A stretch of DNA of 64,000 nt, from positions 682,001 through 746,000 of the forward strand of contig NZ_CP013862.1 in NCBI RefSeq assembly GCF_001307805.1. The letters are read 5' to 3'. The stretch's first letter is position 1; every line of letters begins with the position of its first letter. The position numbers and the translations under genes were made by a program. This document shows positions 43,868 to 52,638 of the stretch, piece after piece. The stretch comes from Lentibacillus amyloliquefaciens (lineage in GTDB: Bacteria; Bacillota; Bacilli; Bacillales; Amphibacillaceae). The notes below the pieces were generated by a model. It saw only the letters and a list, made by a program, of their open reading frames with translations. It had not been told where the DNA came from and searched no databases.

Positions 43868-44249
43868 TATATTTGATATTGAATTAGAAACAGTAACAAT
43901 GGTCGTGAACATTGAAGAGGTAGAAGACCAAGGAAATGAGGTTGTAAATTTTTTTATTGTAGAAGATTTAGATGGTATAAAAATAAATTTAAGTGATAGT
44001 GATGTTAATGATATCAAAAGTTTTTACGATGAAGTTTTTGAGTACATTATTTCTGAACAGAAGTTGGTTGAATTTCAATTAGTATATGAAAAGAATAATT
44101 TATTTTTTGAAGTTGCTAGTGATATAATTGAACATTTGAATGATGAAATTAAACAATCAAAAGATAACTTTAAAAAAATAATTAGATTAACAAATGATAA
44201 AAAAGACTTGATAACAGGTTTTGACACTTCCAAGATGGTCTCACAGTGA
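43857..44249 (+). CDS. Small acidic partner of the PHP-ATPase
   Basis: 131 residues from ATG 43857, with AAAAGGAG before it. It overlaps the PHP-ATPase gene by 11 bp, so the two are co-translated. Acidic (ESSIFDIELETVTMVVNIEE, then VEDLDGIKINLSDSDVNDI), mixed beta/helix, ending in a Lys-rich tail. No recognised domain. It may be an inhibitor, sensor or DNA-mimic subunit of the ATPase; this is guesswork from gene order and charge. Confidence 0.65.
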   Translation: MESSIFDIELETVTMVVNIEEVEDQGNEVVNFFIVEDLDGIKINLSDSDVNDIKSFYDEVFEYIISEQKLVEFQLVYEKNNLFFEVASDIIEHLNDEIKQSKDNFKKIIRLTNDKKDLITGFDTSKMVSQ

Positions 44250-44348
44250 AGGGTATTACAACAAATTGGCTATTCGCTATTTAGTGTTGAAAAGTTAGTA
44301 TAATAGCACCACATAAATCTACCATTCCTTGTTTGCTGCCTGTATTGT

Positions 44349-44405
44349 CTTGGATGCTTTACAGGTCGTCAAGGAAAGCGCTTGACAACCTGTAAAGCAT
44401 CCAAG
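44349..44405 (+). terminator. Very long hairpin inside the ISL3 end
   Basis: Two 25-base arms (44349-44373 and 44381-44405) pair with one mismatch around GAAAGCG. Outside them CCTTGTTTGCTGCC and GGCAAGCAAACGAAGG extend the stem further. It lies just past the transposase stop and probably ends its transcript and blocks read-in from outside. Confidence 0.7.
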
Positions 44406-44440
44406 GGAGAGTTGGCAAGCAAACGAAGGAAACACTATAG

Positions 44441-45673
44441 TCATGGCTCAACAATTAAATCAAGTTTGTTAACTGTCGCGTAGATCATGGCGATGAAATT
44501 GTCCGTAGAGCGGTAACCTCGAGCCTTTCTCTTGGCAGCTTGAACCAGGCCATTTATGCCTTCAAGCAGCCCATTGGTCAATTTGGTAATGAACCACCTT
44601 AAAATACCGTCCTTGTGCTTTTTCAGTGACTTTGCAGCCTTGATCATAGGTTCCAACTGTGAACGGATGGCCCAGTCATACCATGCATCAAAATAAATAT
44701 CAGAGGATAGCGGTGATAGTTGCCACATCTTCTGGAGGGATAATTTTATGCGATAGGCACGCCCTGTTTTTAAGTCCATGTCCTTAAGTTTCTGGAATTT
44801 ACTGTCCTGCTTTTTGGTTAGATTTTCTTGGTTTTTTAGCCACACGTAACGTGAATTTTTCAGTAATGGTTCGGTCGCTTGTTCATGTTTGCGAACCTTA
44901 TCCAATGCTTCGTTCACCAGCTTCATGACATGAAATTTATCAAATGTGATCGATGCATCGGGGAAATTCGCTTCAATTCCTGCTATAAACGAAGGCGACA
45001 TATCCGAACATATTTCCCTGATTTGGGAAGGGGAAACGCCTTTGCGTTCAAGGAACTGGCAAAAGTCCTGTAATACATCTGAACTTTTTCCTTCTGTGGC
45101 GAACAATAACCGTTTAGTATCCGTGTCGATAAACAGTGTCACGTATTTATGTCCTTTGGCACGGGATGTTTCATCAATGGCGACGCGTGTCACACTGGAG
45201 ACATCAAGCTCCTTCATCGCTTGATGAACATAATACTTAAATACACGCCAGAGACGGGTATCATGTTCACCAACCTTACGAGCAACAGCTGCCACAGGCA
45301 TTTCAGCCATTAAGGACATCACATGATAATCAAAGAATAATGAAAACCCGGCACCCGGCCGTGCCCAGTCTATCTTGACGGTACGTATTTTACCGCAGGA
45401 TTCACAATTAACACGCGGCATTCTGGCATGAAGCAATGTTTGATATTGCCAAAAATCAAGGTGTCGCCATGTGCGATCCTGATCATAAATATCATGGACT
45501 TTACAGCCTGGATTTCCACAGTTAGGACATGTAAATTCAGCACCTGATCTGTATTCGATATAGATGTGTAAGGTCTTTTCATCTTTTGCCAGTTCATGAT
45601 GAAAAACATACCAAGGTTCAGGTATTTCCAAGGCAGATTGAAACATATTATACTTTTCTTCAAAATTCTTCAT
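44441..45673 (-). CDS. ISL3-family transposase
   Basis: 410 residues. N-terminal zinc-finger-like Cys pairs (FTCPNCGNPGCK, VNCESCGKIRT), then the DDE_Tnp_ISL3 domain: D in VAIDETSRAKGHKY, D in ICSDMSPSFIAGI, and C-terminal E in NGLLEGINGLVQAAKRKARG followed by YRSTDNFIAMIY. Full length and apparently intact, so the element may still move. Confidence 0.92.
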   Translation of the reverse strand: MKNFEEKYNMFQSALEIPEPWYVFHHELAKDEKTLHIYIEYRSGAEFTCPNCGNPGCKVHDIYDQDRTWRHLDFWQYQTLLHARMPRVNCESCGKIRTVKIDWARPGAGFSLFFDYHVMSLMAEMPVAAVARKVGEHDTRLWRVFKYYVHQAMKELDVSSVTRVAIDETSRAKGHKYVTLFIDTDTKRLLFATEGKSSDVLQDFCQFLERKGVSPSQIREICSDMSPSFIAGIEANFPDASITFDKFHVMKLVNEALDKVRKHEQATEPLLKNSRYVWLKNQENLTKKQDSKFQKLKDMDLKTGRAYRIKLSLQKMWQLSPLSSDIYFDAWYDWAIRSQLEPMIKAAKSLKKHKDGILRWFITKLTNGLLEGINGLVQAAKRKARGYRSTDNFIAMIYATVNKLDLIVEP

Positions 45674-45882
45674 AAAGCCAACACTCCCGGGTAATTTAAT
45701 AGTTTTTACCCAGTATGGACAGCTATATGAAACATTAGACTAAACATTAAATAGCGAGGAAGCAACAAATTTATATATTTCGTAACAAGCGTTGCTTTTT
45801 CACTGGAGCATGATTTTCTGTAATTGAAGCTGCGTTAATTCAAACATTCTCAACTAAAGAAATAGACGAGTTCCTTTTAAGT

Positions 45883-46092
45883 ATGATATTTAATGTGACA
45901 GGATTCTTTAACAGTTCCATTCACGGGCGCAATTCTGGAATAGGGGTTGACGACAAAACGAACAACGATTTAGTGCTGAAAAAGTGTGGATGCATTGGAT
46001 TCAAGTTAATATTTTATTCATTTATATTCATCATTGCCATAGGTTTAATTCTTGCTTCTATTGCAGGTTATAATGATATGAGCGAGCAATAG
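45883..46092 (+). CDS. Small putative membrane protein
   Basis: 69 residues with one hydrophobic segment near the C-terminus (LIFYSFIFIIAIGLILASIA). No good ribosome-binding site at ATG 45883, and the frame might be the tail of a gene disrupted by the nearby ISL3 insertion. The surrounding 45774-46219 has nothing else. Confidence 0.35.
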   Translation: MIFNVTGFFNSSIHGRNSGIGVDDKTNNDLVLKKCGCIGFKLIFYSFIFIIAIGLILASIAGYNDMSEQ

Positions 46093-46219
46093 ACAAGTGA
46101 CTTCTTCCTATTAAATCAACCTTCCATAAGAAGCGCCATTCAAGACATATGAATAGAAAAAGTAGTAAAATATAGTAGAAAGAACATTTACTACAAAATA
46201 TTAACTAGAGGTGATTTAA

Positions 46220-46996
46220 ATGCAACTAGAAGGCAAACGAATTATTGTAACTGGTGGCGCCAGTGGAATGGCTGCCGCAACAGTTCGCACCTATGTAAAA
46301 GAAGGCGCAACCGTTACGTCAATTGATGTAAATGATGAAGATGGCCGAAAAGTAGCTGAAGAAGTGACAAAAGAGAGCCCTGGTAAAGCTACCTATTACC
46401 ACTGTGATATCTCCAATCGTGAAGAGGTTCAATCTGTTTTCAAACAGGCAATCGACGAAATGGGCGGTCTGGATGTCTTAGCCCATGTAGCTGCTGTTCA
46501 ACGTTCTATCCCTGCAGCAGATATCACCGATAAGGACTTCGATTTCCTAATGAATATCAATATTCGTGGCACCATGATTACCAACCAGGAAGCATTCAAA
46601 GCAATGCGTGATCAGGATAAAGGTGTCATTATAAACTATGGATCCATTTCAGGCTTGCGTAAAGAAGCTGGCGCAACACTTTATTCTGCGTCAAAAGGTG
46701 CTGTTATGTCCTGGACCCGCAGTGTTGCAGCTGAATGGGGACCACACGGCATCCGTGTAAATGCTGTTCTTCCGGCTATCCATACGCCAATGTATGAGGC
46801 TGCACGGTCACAATTAACACCAGAACAACTGGAAGCAATGGAAGCAGAAAACCGTAAAGAAATTCCACTTGGTGGCAAATACGGTGACCCGGATGAAGAT
46901 CTTGGTCCGGTTATGACCTTCTTGGCAAGTGATGCCTCCCGGTTTATCACAGGACAACTTCTTCCTGTTGATGGCGGACAAGCAACCGTTCGATAA
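46220..46996 (+). CDS. SDR-family oxidoreductase
   Basis: 258-residue classical short-chain dehydrogenase: TGGASGMAAATV (Gly-rich, slightly unusual GASGMA), SIDVND with Asp for NAD, AHVAAVQRS in place of NNAG, Ser in YGSISGL, catalytic YSASKGA, and ITGQLLPVDGG at the end. AGAGGTG precedes the ATG. Stands alone between two IS elements. Substrate unknown. Confidence 0.85.
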   Translation: MQLEGKRIIVTGGASGMAAATVRTYVKEGATVTSIDVNDEDGRKVAEEVTKESPGKATYYHCDISNREEVQSVFKQAIDEMGGLDVLAHVAAVQRSIPAADITDKDFDFLMNINIRGTMITNQEAFKAMRDQDKGVIINYGSISGLRKEAGATLYSASKGAVMSWTRSVAAEWGPHGIRVNAVLPAIHTPMYEAARSQLTPEQLEAMEAENRKEIPLGGKYGDPDEDLGPVMTFLASDASRFITGQLLPVDGGQATVR

Positions 46997-47007
46997 TATA
47001 TTGTCAT

Positions 47008-47046
47008 TATCCAGTCTGTGTTTTTAAGTCAGACTGGATTTTGTTT
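47008..47046 (+). terminator. Terminator of the SDR gene
   Basis: ATCCAGTCTG and CAGACTGGAT around TGTTTTTAAGT, followed by TTTTGTTTG. Confidence 0.85.
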
Positions 47047-47112
47047 GTGGTCGAGTCCGGTAAGCGTCAAATAAACCCCACCTATTAATGCAGGCGGGGT
47101 TTGGTGTATGCT

Positions 47113-48753
47113 TTATTTAGATTTATTAGGAACGCGACATTCCTCAGGAAGTGTCGTGGACCACGGCAGAAGCTGAGCCAATTGGGCTTTATCTGTTGTA
47201 TCCATATTGGGAAGCTCTTCAAACAGGTAGCTAAGGTAGTTGAATGGATTCAGTCCATTTTCCTTGGCCGTCTCCACAAGACTATAGATAATCGCACTGG
47301 ATCTTGCTCCCTTTGCGGTATTGCTAAAAAGCCAATTTTTCCTTCCAAGCACAAAAGGCTTAATGGATCGCTCTGCTCGATTGTTATCGATATCCAATCG
47401 GCCATCCTCTAAGAATACCTCTAAACGTTCCCATTGTTTACGACAATATTTGATTGCCTTGCCAAAGGCGCTTTTCGGCAATACGCGTGGCGTCTGTTCT
47501 TGAAGCCATGCTAAAAAAGCCTCCAGCACGGGCTGGCTGCGCTCTAAACGCTTTTCATAGCGTTCTTGTGGACTTTTGTCCTTTAAATCACGTTCAATAT
47601 CAAAAAGCTTATTACAGAAGGCCAAGCCTTCTTTAGCCTTCACGGACGTAGTGGCCGCGGATTCCGGAAGTGCCTTGAGCGCCTCCGTGAAATAACGGCG
47701 CGCATGCGCCCAACAACCGACTAAAGTGACGTTAGGGAGAGCGTTATAGCCGGAATACCCGTCTACATGTAAATATCCCTGAAAGCCTTCCAGAAATCGG
47801 CGTGGATGTTTGGCAGCCCGGGTTTGCTGATAATCGTACAGGACAATTGGCACATCAGCTTGTCCAGAACGATACAGCCATATGTAGGATTTCGATGTTG
47901 CGGGCCGTTCCGGCTCGGATAAAACTTGTAATGGCGTCTCATCCGCATGCAATGCATCTAGCTCCAATAGTCGTGCGTGCATTTCATTGTAAATCAACTC
48001 AAGCCAGGTATTGGCACCGTATATCGTCCAATTGGCCAGTGTCTGGCGTGGAATAGACACACCGAAGCGTTCTAAGTGTTTCTCTTGCCGATACAGTGGC
48101 ATGCTTTCCACATACTTTTGTGTCATAGTATAGGCCATTGCGGACGGAGAGGCCAGGCTGCCTGGAAATACCGGCTCCGGCATCTTCGCTGTCACGATAG
48201 GCGTTTCAATTTCATGGCGTTCACAATGGCGACAGCCATATACGTGGCGTACGTGCTCCACGACTTTCACTTGCGCAGGAATAACCTTTAATTCTTTACG
48301 CACTTCCGTGCTCATATCGTGTAGCTCTCCGCCGCAGCACGAACAGGCCTGTTCCTCATCGGATAAACGGTACTTAACCGTTTCCGTAGGCAGGTTTTCC
48401 AGCTTTTGTTCACGCTGACCGCGCTGTTTCTTGCGTTTATATGTAATCGTTTCGACAGTTGGTTCTTCAACAGTCGTGTCAGTTGTAACTTCGGCCTCAT
48501 TGAAAAGGGAGAGCTGGTCTTCATCAGTCTTCTCACTGGAGGAGCCGAACCTGCGTTGTTGGCTTAGCCGAAATTGTTCTTCGTACCATTTTAATTTCGT
48601 CTCTAACGCCTCGTTTTCCATCTCAAGCTTTTCATTTTGCGCTTTATAATATTCAATTGATTTGTTTGATGTATGCGCTGTTTTTCCCATAAAATAAGTA
48701 TATGATAAAGAATCCGACTTGCCCAGTCGAATTCCCGTATTTCCATATTTCAA
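47113..48753 (-). CDS. tnpC: IS66 transposase TnpC
   Basis: 546 residues. Coiled-coil leader (YYKAQNEKLEMENEALETKL), zinc-finger motif (CSCCGGELHD, YGCRHCERHE) and DDE core: D in DALHADETPLQVL, D in LHVDGYSGYNAL, E in NNRAERSIKPFVLGRKNW, ending with the usual SYLFEELPNMDTTDKAQLA. Intact. An ATG about 20 codons downstream (FMGKTAHTSN) may be the true start. Confidence 0.92.
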   Translation of the reverse strand: MKYGNTGIRLGKSDSLSYTYFMGKTAHTSNKSIEYYKAQNEKLEMENEALETKLKWYEEQFRLSQQRRFGSSSEKTDEDQLSLFNEAEVTTDTTVEEPTVETITYKRKKQRGQREQKLENLPTETVKYRLSDEEQACSCCGGELHDMSTEVRKELKVIPAQVKVVEHVRHVYGCRHCERHEIETPIVTAKMPEPVFPGSLASPSAMAYTMTQKYVESMPLYRQEKHLERFGVSIPRQTLANWTIYGANTWLELIYNEMHARLLELDALHADETPLQVLSEPERPATSKSYIWLYRSGQADVPIVLYDYQQTRAAKHPRRFLEGFQGYLHVDGYSGYNALPNVTLVGCWAHARRYFTEALKALPESAATTSVKAKEGLAFCNKLFDIERDLKDKSPQERYEKRLERSQPVLEAFLAWLQEQTPRVLPKSAFGKAIKYCRKQWERLEVFLEDGRLDIDNNRAERSIKPFVLGRKNWLFSNTAKGARSSAIIYSLVETAKENGLNPFNYLSYLFEELPNMDTTDKAQLAQLLPWSTTLPEECRVPNKSK

Positions 48754-48757
48754 TTTT

Positions 48758-49114
48758 TTATAGAATGGTACGTGCTTTCACTTCCCGGTGTGCCTGCTTC
48801 TGTTCAATTGGCAAACCATCTAACAGCCAACGAAGTTGGCGTGGGCTGATATTCATGGGTGCCGTTTCCTTCTCGGATGGCCAATGGAATGTCCCTCTTT
48901 CCAGTCTGCGGTAATGGAGCCAAAAGCCATTGTGCTCCCATTGGAGAATCTTCAGCTTATCACGTTTACGATTACAGAACACGAACAGACAAGGGGAAAA
49001 GGGATCAAGATCAAAGCATTCTTTTACAATGACCGCCAACCCATCGATGGATTTGCGAAGATCTGTGTTGCCGCGTGCCAAGTACACGCGCTCGAATTGA
49101 AAATTCGTCAGCAT
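48758..49114 (-). CDS. tnpB: IS66 accessory protein TnpB
   Basis: 118 residues with the IS66 Orf2 signature: RVYLARGNTDLRKSIDGLAV, LFVFCNRKRDKLKILQWEHN, GFWLHYRRLERGTFHWP. Required for transposition; its biochemical role is unclear. It overlaps the end of tnpA by 7 bp. Confidence 0.92.
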   Translation of the reverse strand: MLTNFQFERVYLARGNTDLRKSIDGLAVIVKECFDLDPFSPCLFVFCNRKRDKLKILQWEHNGFWLHYRRLERGTFHWPSEKETAPMNISPRQLRWLLDGLPIEQKQAHREVKARTIL

Positions 49115-49434
49115 TGGTTTTGCAGGACATGGATGATATCAGACAGTAGGCCAACATTGGCGCCTGGCCGTACTTCGACGGAGATGGCGTCAAAGTGAAT
49201 AAAGATGGGTCCTTTTCCTTCAGAAGCTATGGTTTCATCGTCTACTTGGACAGCGAGCCATTGTGTTGGCTCCGGTTCCGGAGAAACCTCGTTATTCTCG
49301 AATCGCTGTACCCAATAATATATTTGGTGGACTTTGATTTCCTGAGTACGACACCATTCAGCTACACTTTGTCCGCTTTCTTTCCAGGCATCATAGCGCG
49401 CTTTCCATTCTATTCGTTTGTCTTTTAGGGTCAT
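49108..49434 (-). CDS. tnpA: IS66 accessory protein TnpA
   Basis: 108 residues. N-terminal helix-turn-helix (WKARYDAWKESGQSVAEWCR, then HQIYYWVQRF) of the IS66 Orf1 type. Translationally coupled to tnpB by overlap. Probably DNA-binding. Confidence 0.88.
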   Translation of the reverse strand: MTLKDKRIEWKARYDAWKESGQSVAEWCRTQEIKVHQIYYWVQRFENNEVSPEPEPTQWLAVQVDDETIASEGKGPIFIHFDAISVEVRPGANVGLLSDIIHVLQNQC

Positions 49435-49556
49435 CGCATAACCTCCCGAATTAATTTCTAAGAAGATTATCGCATGATACCCTTTTAATCCTATGTGTAT
49501 TTTATTTGACGCTTACGTTGAAAAAACAGTGTCTTAGTAGGGCATTTCGATGAGGT

Positions 49557-49584
49557 GAGGGTAGCCATGTAAATGGTTACCCTC
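49557..49584 (+). terminator. Hairpin upstream of the PTS operon
   Basis: GAGGGTAGCCAT and ATGGTTACCCTC around GTAA form a 12-bp stem with one G-T pair. No T-run follows, so it could be a leftover terminator of a gene removed with the IS66 event, or a leader structure. Confidence 0.4.
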
Positions 49585-49638
49585 ATCTATGTATGGTTAA
49601 CTTATTGCCACTGTCAACGGAAAAAATCCAACTTAAAA

Positions 49639-49652
49639 TGAATGCGCTTTCA
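49639..49652 (+). promoter_or_regulatory. cre site (CcpA catabolite repression)
   Basis: TGAATGCGCTTTCA matches the cre consensus TGWAANCGNTNWCA at all but one position. It lies 56 bp before the GH4 start. Expression of the operon is therefore probably repressed by preferred sugars. Confidence 0.7.
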
Positions 49653-49707
49653 TTATAAAATAATAATATTAGATGAATTGAATTATCACAAGAAAGGGTG
49701 GTTATCT

Positions 49708-51006
49708 TTGAAAGGACTGAAACTAACCGTGATTGGAGGGGGATCTTCCTATACACCTGAGTTAATAGAAGGAATTCTTAGCCATCAGGAAGTTTTGAAC
49801 GTATCTGAAATTTGGCTGGTAGATGTAGAAGCGGGCAAAGAAAAGTTGGCCATTATTGAAGGTTTAACTAAGCGAATGGTTAAAAAAACCGGGTGTTCCA
49901 TAAAGACTTTTACGACTATCGATAGAAGAAAAGCCATAAAAGATGCTGGTTATATTATTTCACAAATTAGAGTTGGACAACTGGCCATGCGGCGGCATGA
50001 CGAATATATATCAATTAAACATGGTGTCGTGGGGCAGGAAACAACCGGGGCAGGGGGATTCATGAAAGCCCTGCGAACCATTCCGGTTTTACTTGATATT
50101 TGCCGGGATATCGAGGAATTGGCACCAGGTGCATGGTTGTTGAACTTCACAAACCCTGCTGGCATTATTACAGAAGCCATCCTGAAATATAGTAATGTGA
50201 AAGTGGTAGGGTTGTGCAATAATCCCATTAATTTTTATAAGAAATTTGCTGAAACCTATAATGTTTCGATTGATGACGTCAGCATTAATTTCACGGGGAT
50301 TAACCACTTGATTTGGATAACCGGTTTGTATATTAAAGGAAAATCAAGGATAGAAGATATTTTCACCGGCCGGTCAGATAGTTATGAAGCAAAAAACATA
50401 CCTGCTTTTGGATGGGATTTGGAATTTCTGAAGTCTTTGGGTGCTATCCCATGTGGTTACCATAAGTATTACTATCAGACAGATCAAATTCTGAGTGAGC
50501 AGCTTAAGCAATTTGAACAAAATGAGACACGTGCTGATAAAGTTCAATCACTTGAAAATGAATTGTTTGACATCTATAGGGACCCTGAACAAGAGGAAAA
50601 ACCTAAAGCATTGGAGCAAAGAGGCGGAGCTTATTATTCTGAAGCAGCCATTAATTTAATCAGATCAATTCATCTTAATACAAAAAATGTGCATACACTA
50701 AATGTTCGAAATAACGGGACGATTACGTGTCTGCCTGATGATGTGAGTATAGAAGTCAATTGTGTTGTGGAAAGCCATCAGATAACACCGCTTCAAGTTG
50801 GTGAAGTTTCACCACAGATTAGGGGGCTTTTGCAAAATGTCAAAGCGTATGAAGAACTCACAGTGGATGCGGCTGTGTATGGTGACAAAGGGCTTGCGCA
50901 TCAGGCATTGACACTACATCCGCTTGTCCCGTCTGCTGAACGGGCAAAAAAAATTTTAGATGAAATGTTGCTAATAAACAAGGATTTTTTACCACAATTT
51001 AACTAA
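49708..51006 (+). CDS. GH4-family 6-phospho-beta-glucosidase (CelF/ChbF/LicH type)
   Basis: 432 residues from TTG 49708 with AAAGGGTGG before it. NAD-binding start LTVIGGGSSYTPELIEG; GH4 motifs VGLCNNPINF (Mn-binding Cys/Asn), FTGINHLIW and GVVGQETTGAGGF. GH4 enzymes hydrolyse phosphorylated disaccharides through an NAD-dependent redox mechanism inside the cell. It is the first gene of the operon and takes the product of the PTS. Substrate: chitobiose-6-P or cellobiose-6-P. The ChbG neighbour favours chitobiose. Confidence 0.88.
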   Translation: MKGLKLTVIGGGSSYTPELIEGILSHQEVLNVSEIWLVDVEAGKEKLAIIEGLTKRMVKKTGCSIKTFTTIDRRKAIKDAGYIISQIRVGQLAMRRHDEYISIKHGVVGQETTGAGGFMKALRTIPVLLDICRDIEELAPGAWLLNFTNPAGIITEAILKYSNVKVVGLCNNPINFYKKFAETYNVSIDDVSINFTGINHLIWITGLYIKGKSRIEDIFTGRSDSYEAKNIPAFGWDLEFLKSLGAIPCGYHKYYYQTDQILSEQLKQFEQNETRADKVQSLENELFDIYRDPEQEEKPKALEQRGGAYYSEAAINLIRSIHLNTKNVHTLNVRNNGTITCLPDDVSIEVNCVVESHQITPLQVGEVSPQIRGLLQNVKAYEELTVDAAVYGDKGLAHQALTLHPLVPSAERAKKILDEMLLINKDFLPQFN

Positions 51007-51032
51007 CAATTTTTCAAGGGGGATAGCAATCT

Positions 51033-51335
51033 ATGAAAATCACGTTACTATGCGCGTTAGGCATGAGTACAAGTCTTTTAGTAGAAAGGATGAAAAAGGC
51101 AGCTGATAGCCGGGGGATTGATGCCGAAATCGAGGCACATTCTGTAGATGATATTGAAGAACAGCTGAAGGATTCTGATGTCATTTTGTTGGGACCACAG
51201 ATACGTTATAAGAAAAATGAACTGTCTAAAAAAGCAGAAGCAGCGAATATACCGATGGCTGTTATTGATATGAAAGCGTATGGCGTTACGGATGGGGAGA
51301 AGGTGCTTGACCAAGCACTGGAGTTGAATAATTAA
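51033..51335 (+). CDS. PTS EIIB, lactose/cellobiose family
   Basis: 100 residues; LLCALGMSTSLL has the phosphorylated Cys (about residue 7), then VILLGPQIRYK and PMAVIDMKAYGVTDG. Carries phosphate from EIIA to the incoming sugar. Adjacent to EIIC and, two genes later, EIIA. Confidence 0.92.
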   Translation: MKITLLCALGMSTSLLVERMKKAADSRGIDAEIEAHSVDDIEEQLKDSDVILLGPQIRYKKNELSKKAEAANIPMAVIDMKAYGVTDGEKVLDQALELNN

Positions 51336-51347
51336 AGGGGGATAACA

Positions 51348-52625
51348 GTGAACCGTTTTAATGAATTTATGGAACGTTATTTTATGCCTGTTGCGGGAAA
51401 GATGTCTGAACAACGTCACTTGAAGGCAATCAGGGATGGTATTGTTGCAACAATGCCATTGTTGATCATCGGTAGTATATTTTTAATCATATCATCTCCG
51501 CCTGTTGAATCATGGTCGAAATTTATGGAACCGTATGCCCCCGCTCTCAGTATACCAGTGGATGCAACATTTGGGCTTCTGGGACTTGTTGCAGTATTTT
51601 CGATTGCCTATAGTCTTGCCAAAAGTTACGAGATGGATGAACTGTCAGCAGGTGTGCTCAGTCTTGCAGCGTTTTTTGTTGCAACACCGCTCACTGAAAA
51701 CGGTAATATACCATTAAACTTAATGGGCAGTGAAGGCCTGTTTATTGCGATTGTGCTGGCTCTTTTTACAGTTGAAGTCTATCGTTTTTTTGAACAGCGA
51801 AATATTGTGATTCGTATGCCTGAAGGGGTGCCGCCCTCTGTCTGGCGTGCTTTTACAGCCTTAATTCCAGGGGCAGTGATTATTGCTGCTGTATGGGGGA
51901 TAGATCTTATATTAAAAAATGCCTTTGATTTGTCCCTGCATGGCGTCGTTGGTGCTGTACTACGTCAGCCACTGGAATCAATGGGTGGAAGTTTATGGGG
52001 AGCTATCATTGCCATCATTCTAATTCACTTGTTATGGTCTTTTGGTATTCATGGCATTTCAGTTGTGGCCAGCGTTATGGCCCCGATATGGTATAGTCTG
52101 ACAGAACAGAATGTGGCCGCACAACAAGCCGGTGAGGAACTTCCGCATATTATTGGTCAGCCTTTTATGGCGATCTGGTGGGCTGTAGGTGGTTCAGGTA
52201 TGGCGTTGGCATTAACGATTTTATTTGTTTGGCGGGCACGATCAAAGCACTTAAAGGGGCTCGGACGGGGATCCATTTGGGCGAGTTTTTTCAATATTAG
52301 TGAGCCGGTCGTATTTGGTGCCCCCATCGTGATGAACCCGTTGTTATTCATACCTTTTATACTGGCGCCATTGGCTGTTGGGATAATCACGTACTTTTCC
52401 ATGTCACTCGGATTTGTAGGAAAACCTTATGTGATTGTACCGTGGACGACGCCCCCTCCATTTTCAGGTATATTGACCACAGGTGATTGGCGTGGCGGTG
52501 TATTAATGACTATAAATCTAATCGTTGCAATCCTTATCTATTACCCGTTTTTCCGTTTGTATGATAAAAAACTTGTACAGGAAGAAAAAGAAAACGATTC
52601 AGCTGCAGTCACTAAAGAGGAATAA
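51348..52625 (+). CDS. PTS EIIC, lactose/cellobiose (chitobiose) permease
   Basis: 425-residue membrane protein, about 10 segments, GTG start after GGGGGAT. Family stretches: FNISEPVVFGAPIVMNPLLF (the conserved EIIC sugar-binding region with catalytic Glu), WSFGIHGISVVASVM, PIWYSLTEQN and VPWTTPPPFSGILTTGDWRG. It imports and phosphorylates a beta-linked disaccharide with EIIB and EIIA. Confidence 0.92.
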   Translation: MNRFNEFMERYFMPVAGKMSEQRHLKAIRDGIVATMPLLIIGSIFLIISSPPVESWSKFMEPYAPALSIPVDATFGLLGLVAVFSIAYSLAKSYEMDELSAGVLSLAAFFVATPLTENGNIPLNLMGSEGLFIAIVLALFTVEVYRFFEQRNIVIRMPEGVPPSVWRAFTALIPGAVIIAAVWGIDLILKNAFDLSLHGVVGAVLRQPLESMGGSLWGAIIAIILIHLLWSFGIHGISVVASVMAPIWYSLTEQNVAAQQAGEELPHIIGQPFMAIWWAVGGSGMALALTILFVWRARSKHLKGLGRGSIWASFFNISEPVVFGAPIVMNPLLFIPFILAPLAVGIITYFSMSLGFVGKPYVIVPWTTPPPFSGILTTGDWRGGVLMTINLIVAILIYYPFFRLYDKKLVQEEKENDSAAVTKEE

Positions 52626-52638
52626 GGAGAATGTGCTA

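Larger units (their letters stand above)
44268..45763 (-). mobile_element. ISL3-family insertion sequence with 8-bp target duplication
   Basis: Ends GGCTATTCGCTATTTAGTG (44268) and the imperfect inverted copy (45763 inward: GCTTCCTCGCTATTTAATG). It is bordered by the exact 8-bp duplication AACAAATT at 44260-44267 and 45764-45771, as expected for ISL3. The element is 1496 bp with one intact transposase gene. It inserted directly downstream of the PHP-ATPase partner gene. Confidence 0.92.
47060..49516 (-). mobile_element. IS66-family insertion sequence without target duplication
   Basis: Terminal inverted repeats of 16 bp (GTAAGCGTCAAATAAA at 47060-47075; its inverse at 49501-49516) enclose tnpA, tnpB and tnpC on the minus strand, the complete IS66 layout. 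The flanking 8-mers (CGAGTCCG on the left, GTTGAAAA or TTGAAAAA on the right) do not match. The 8-bp duplication is therefore missing, suggesting recombination or deletion at the element after insertion. Confidence 0.9.

Noticed and set aside
46681..47007. Minus-strand 108-codon frame
   Set aside because: Antisense shadow of the SDR gene at 46220-46996.
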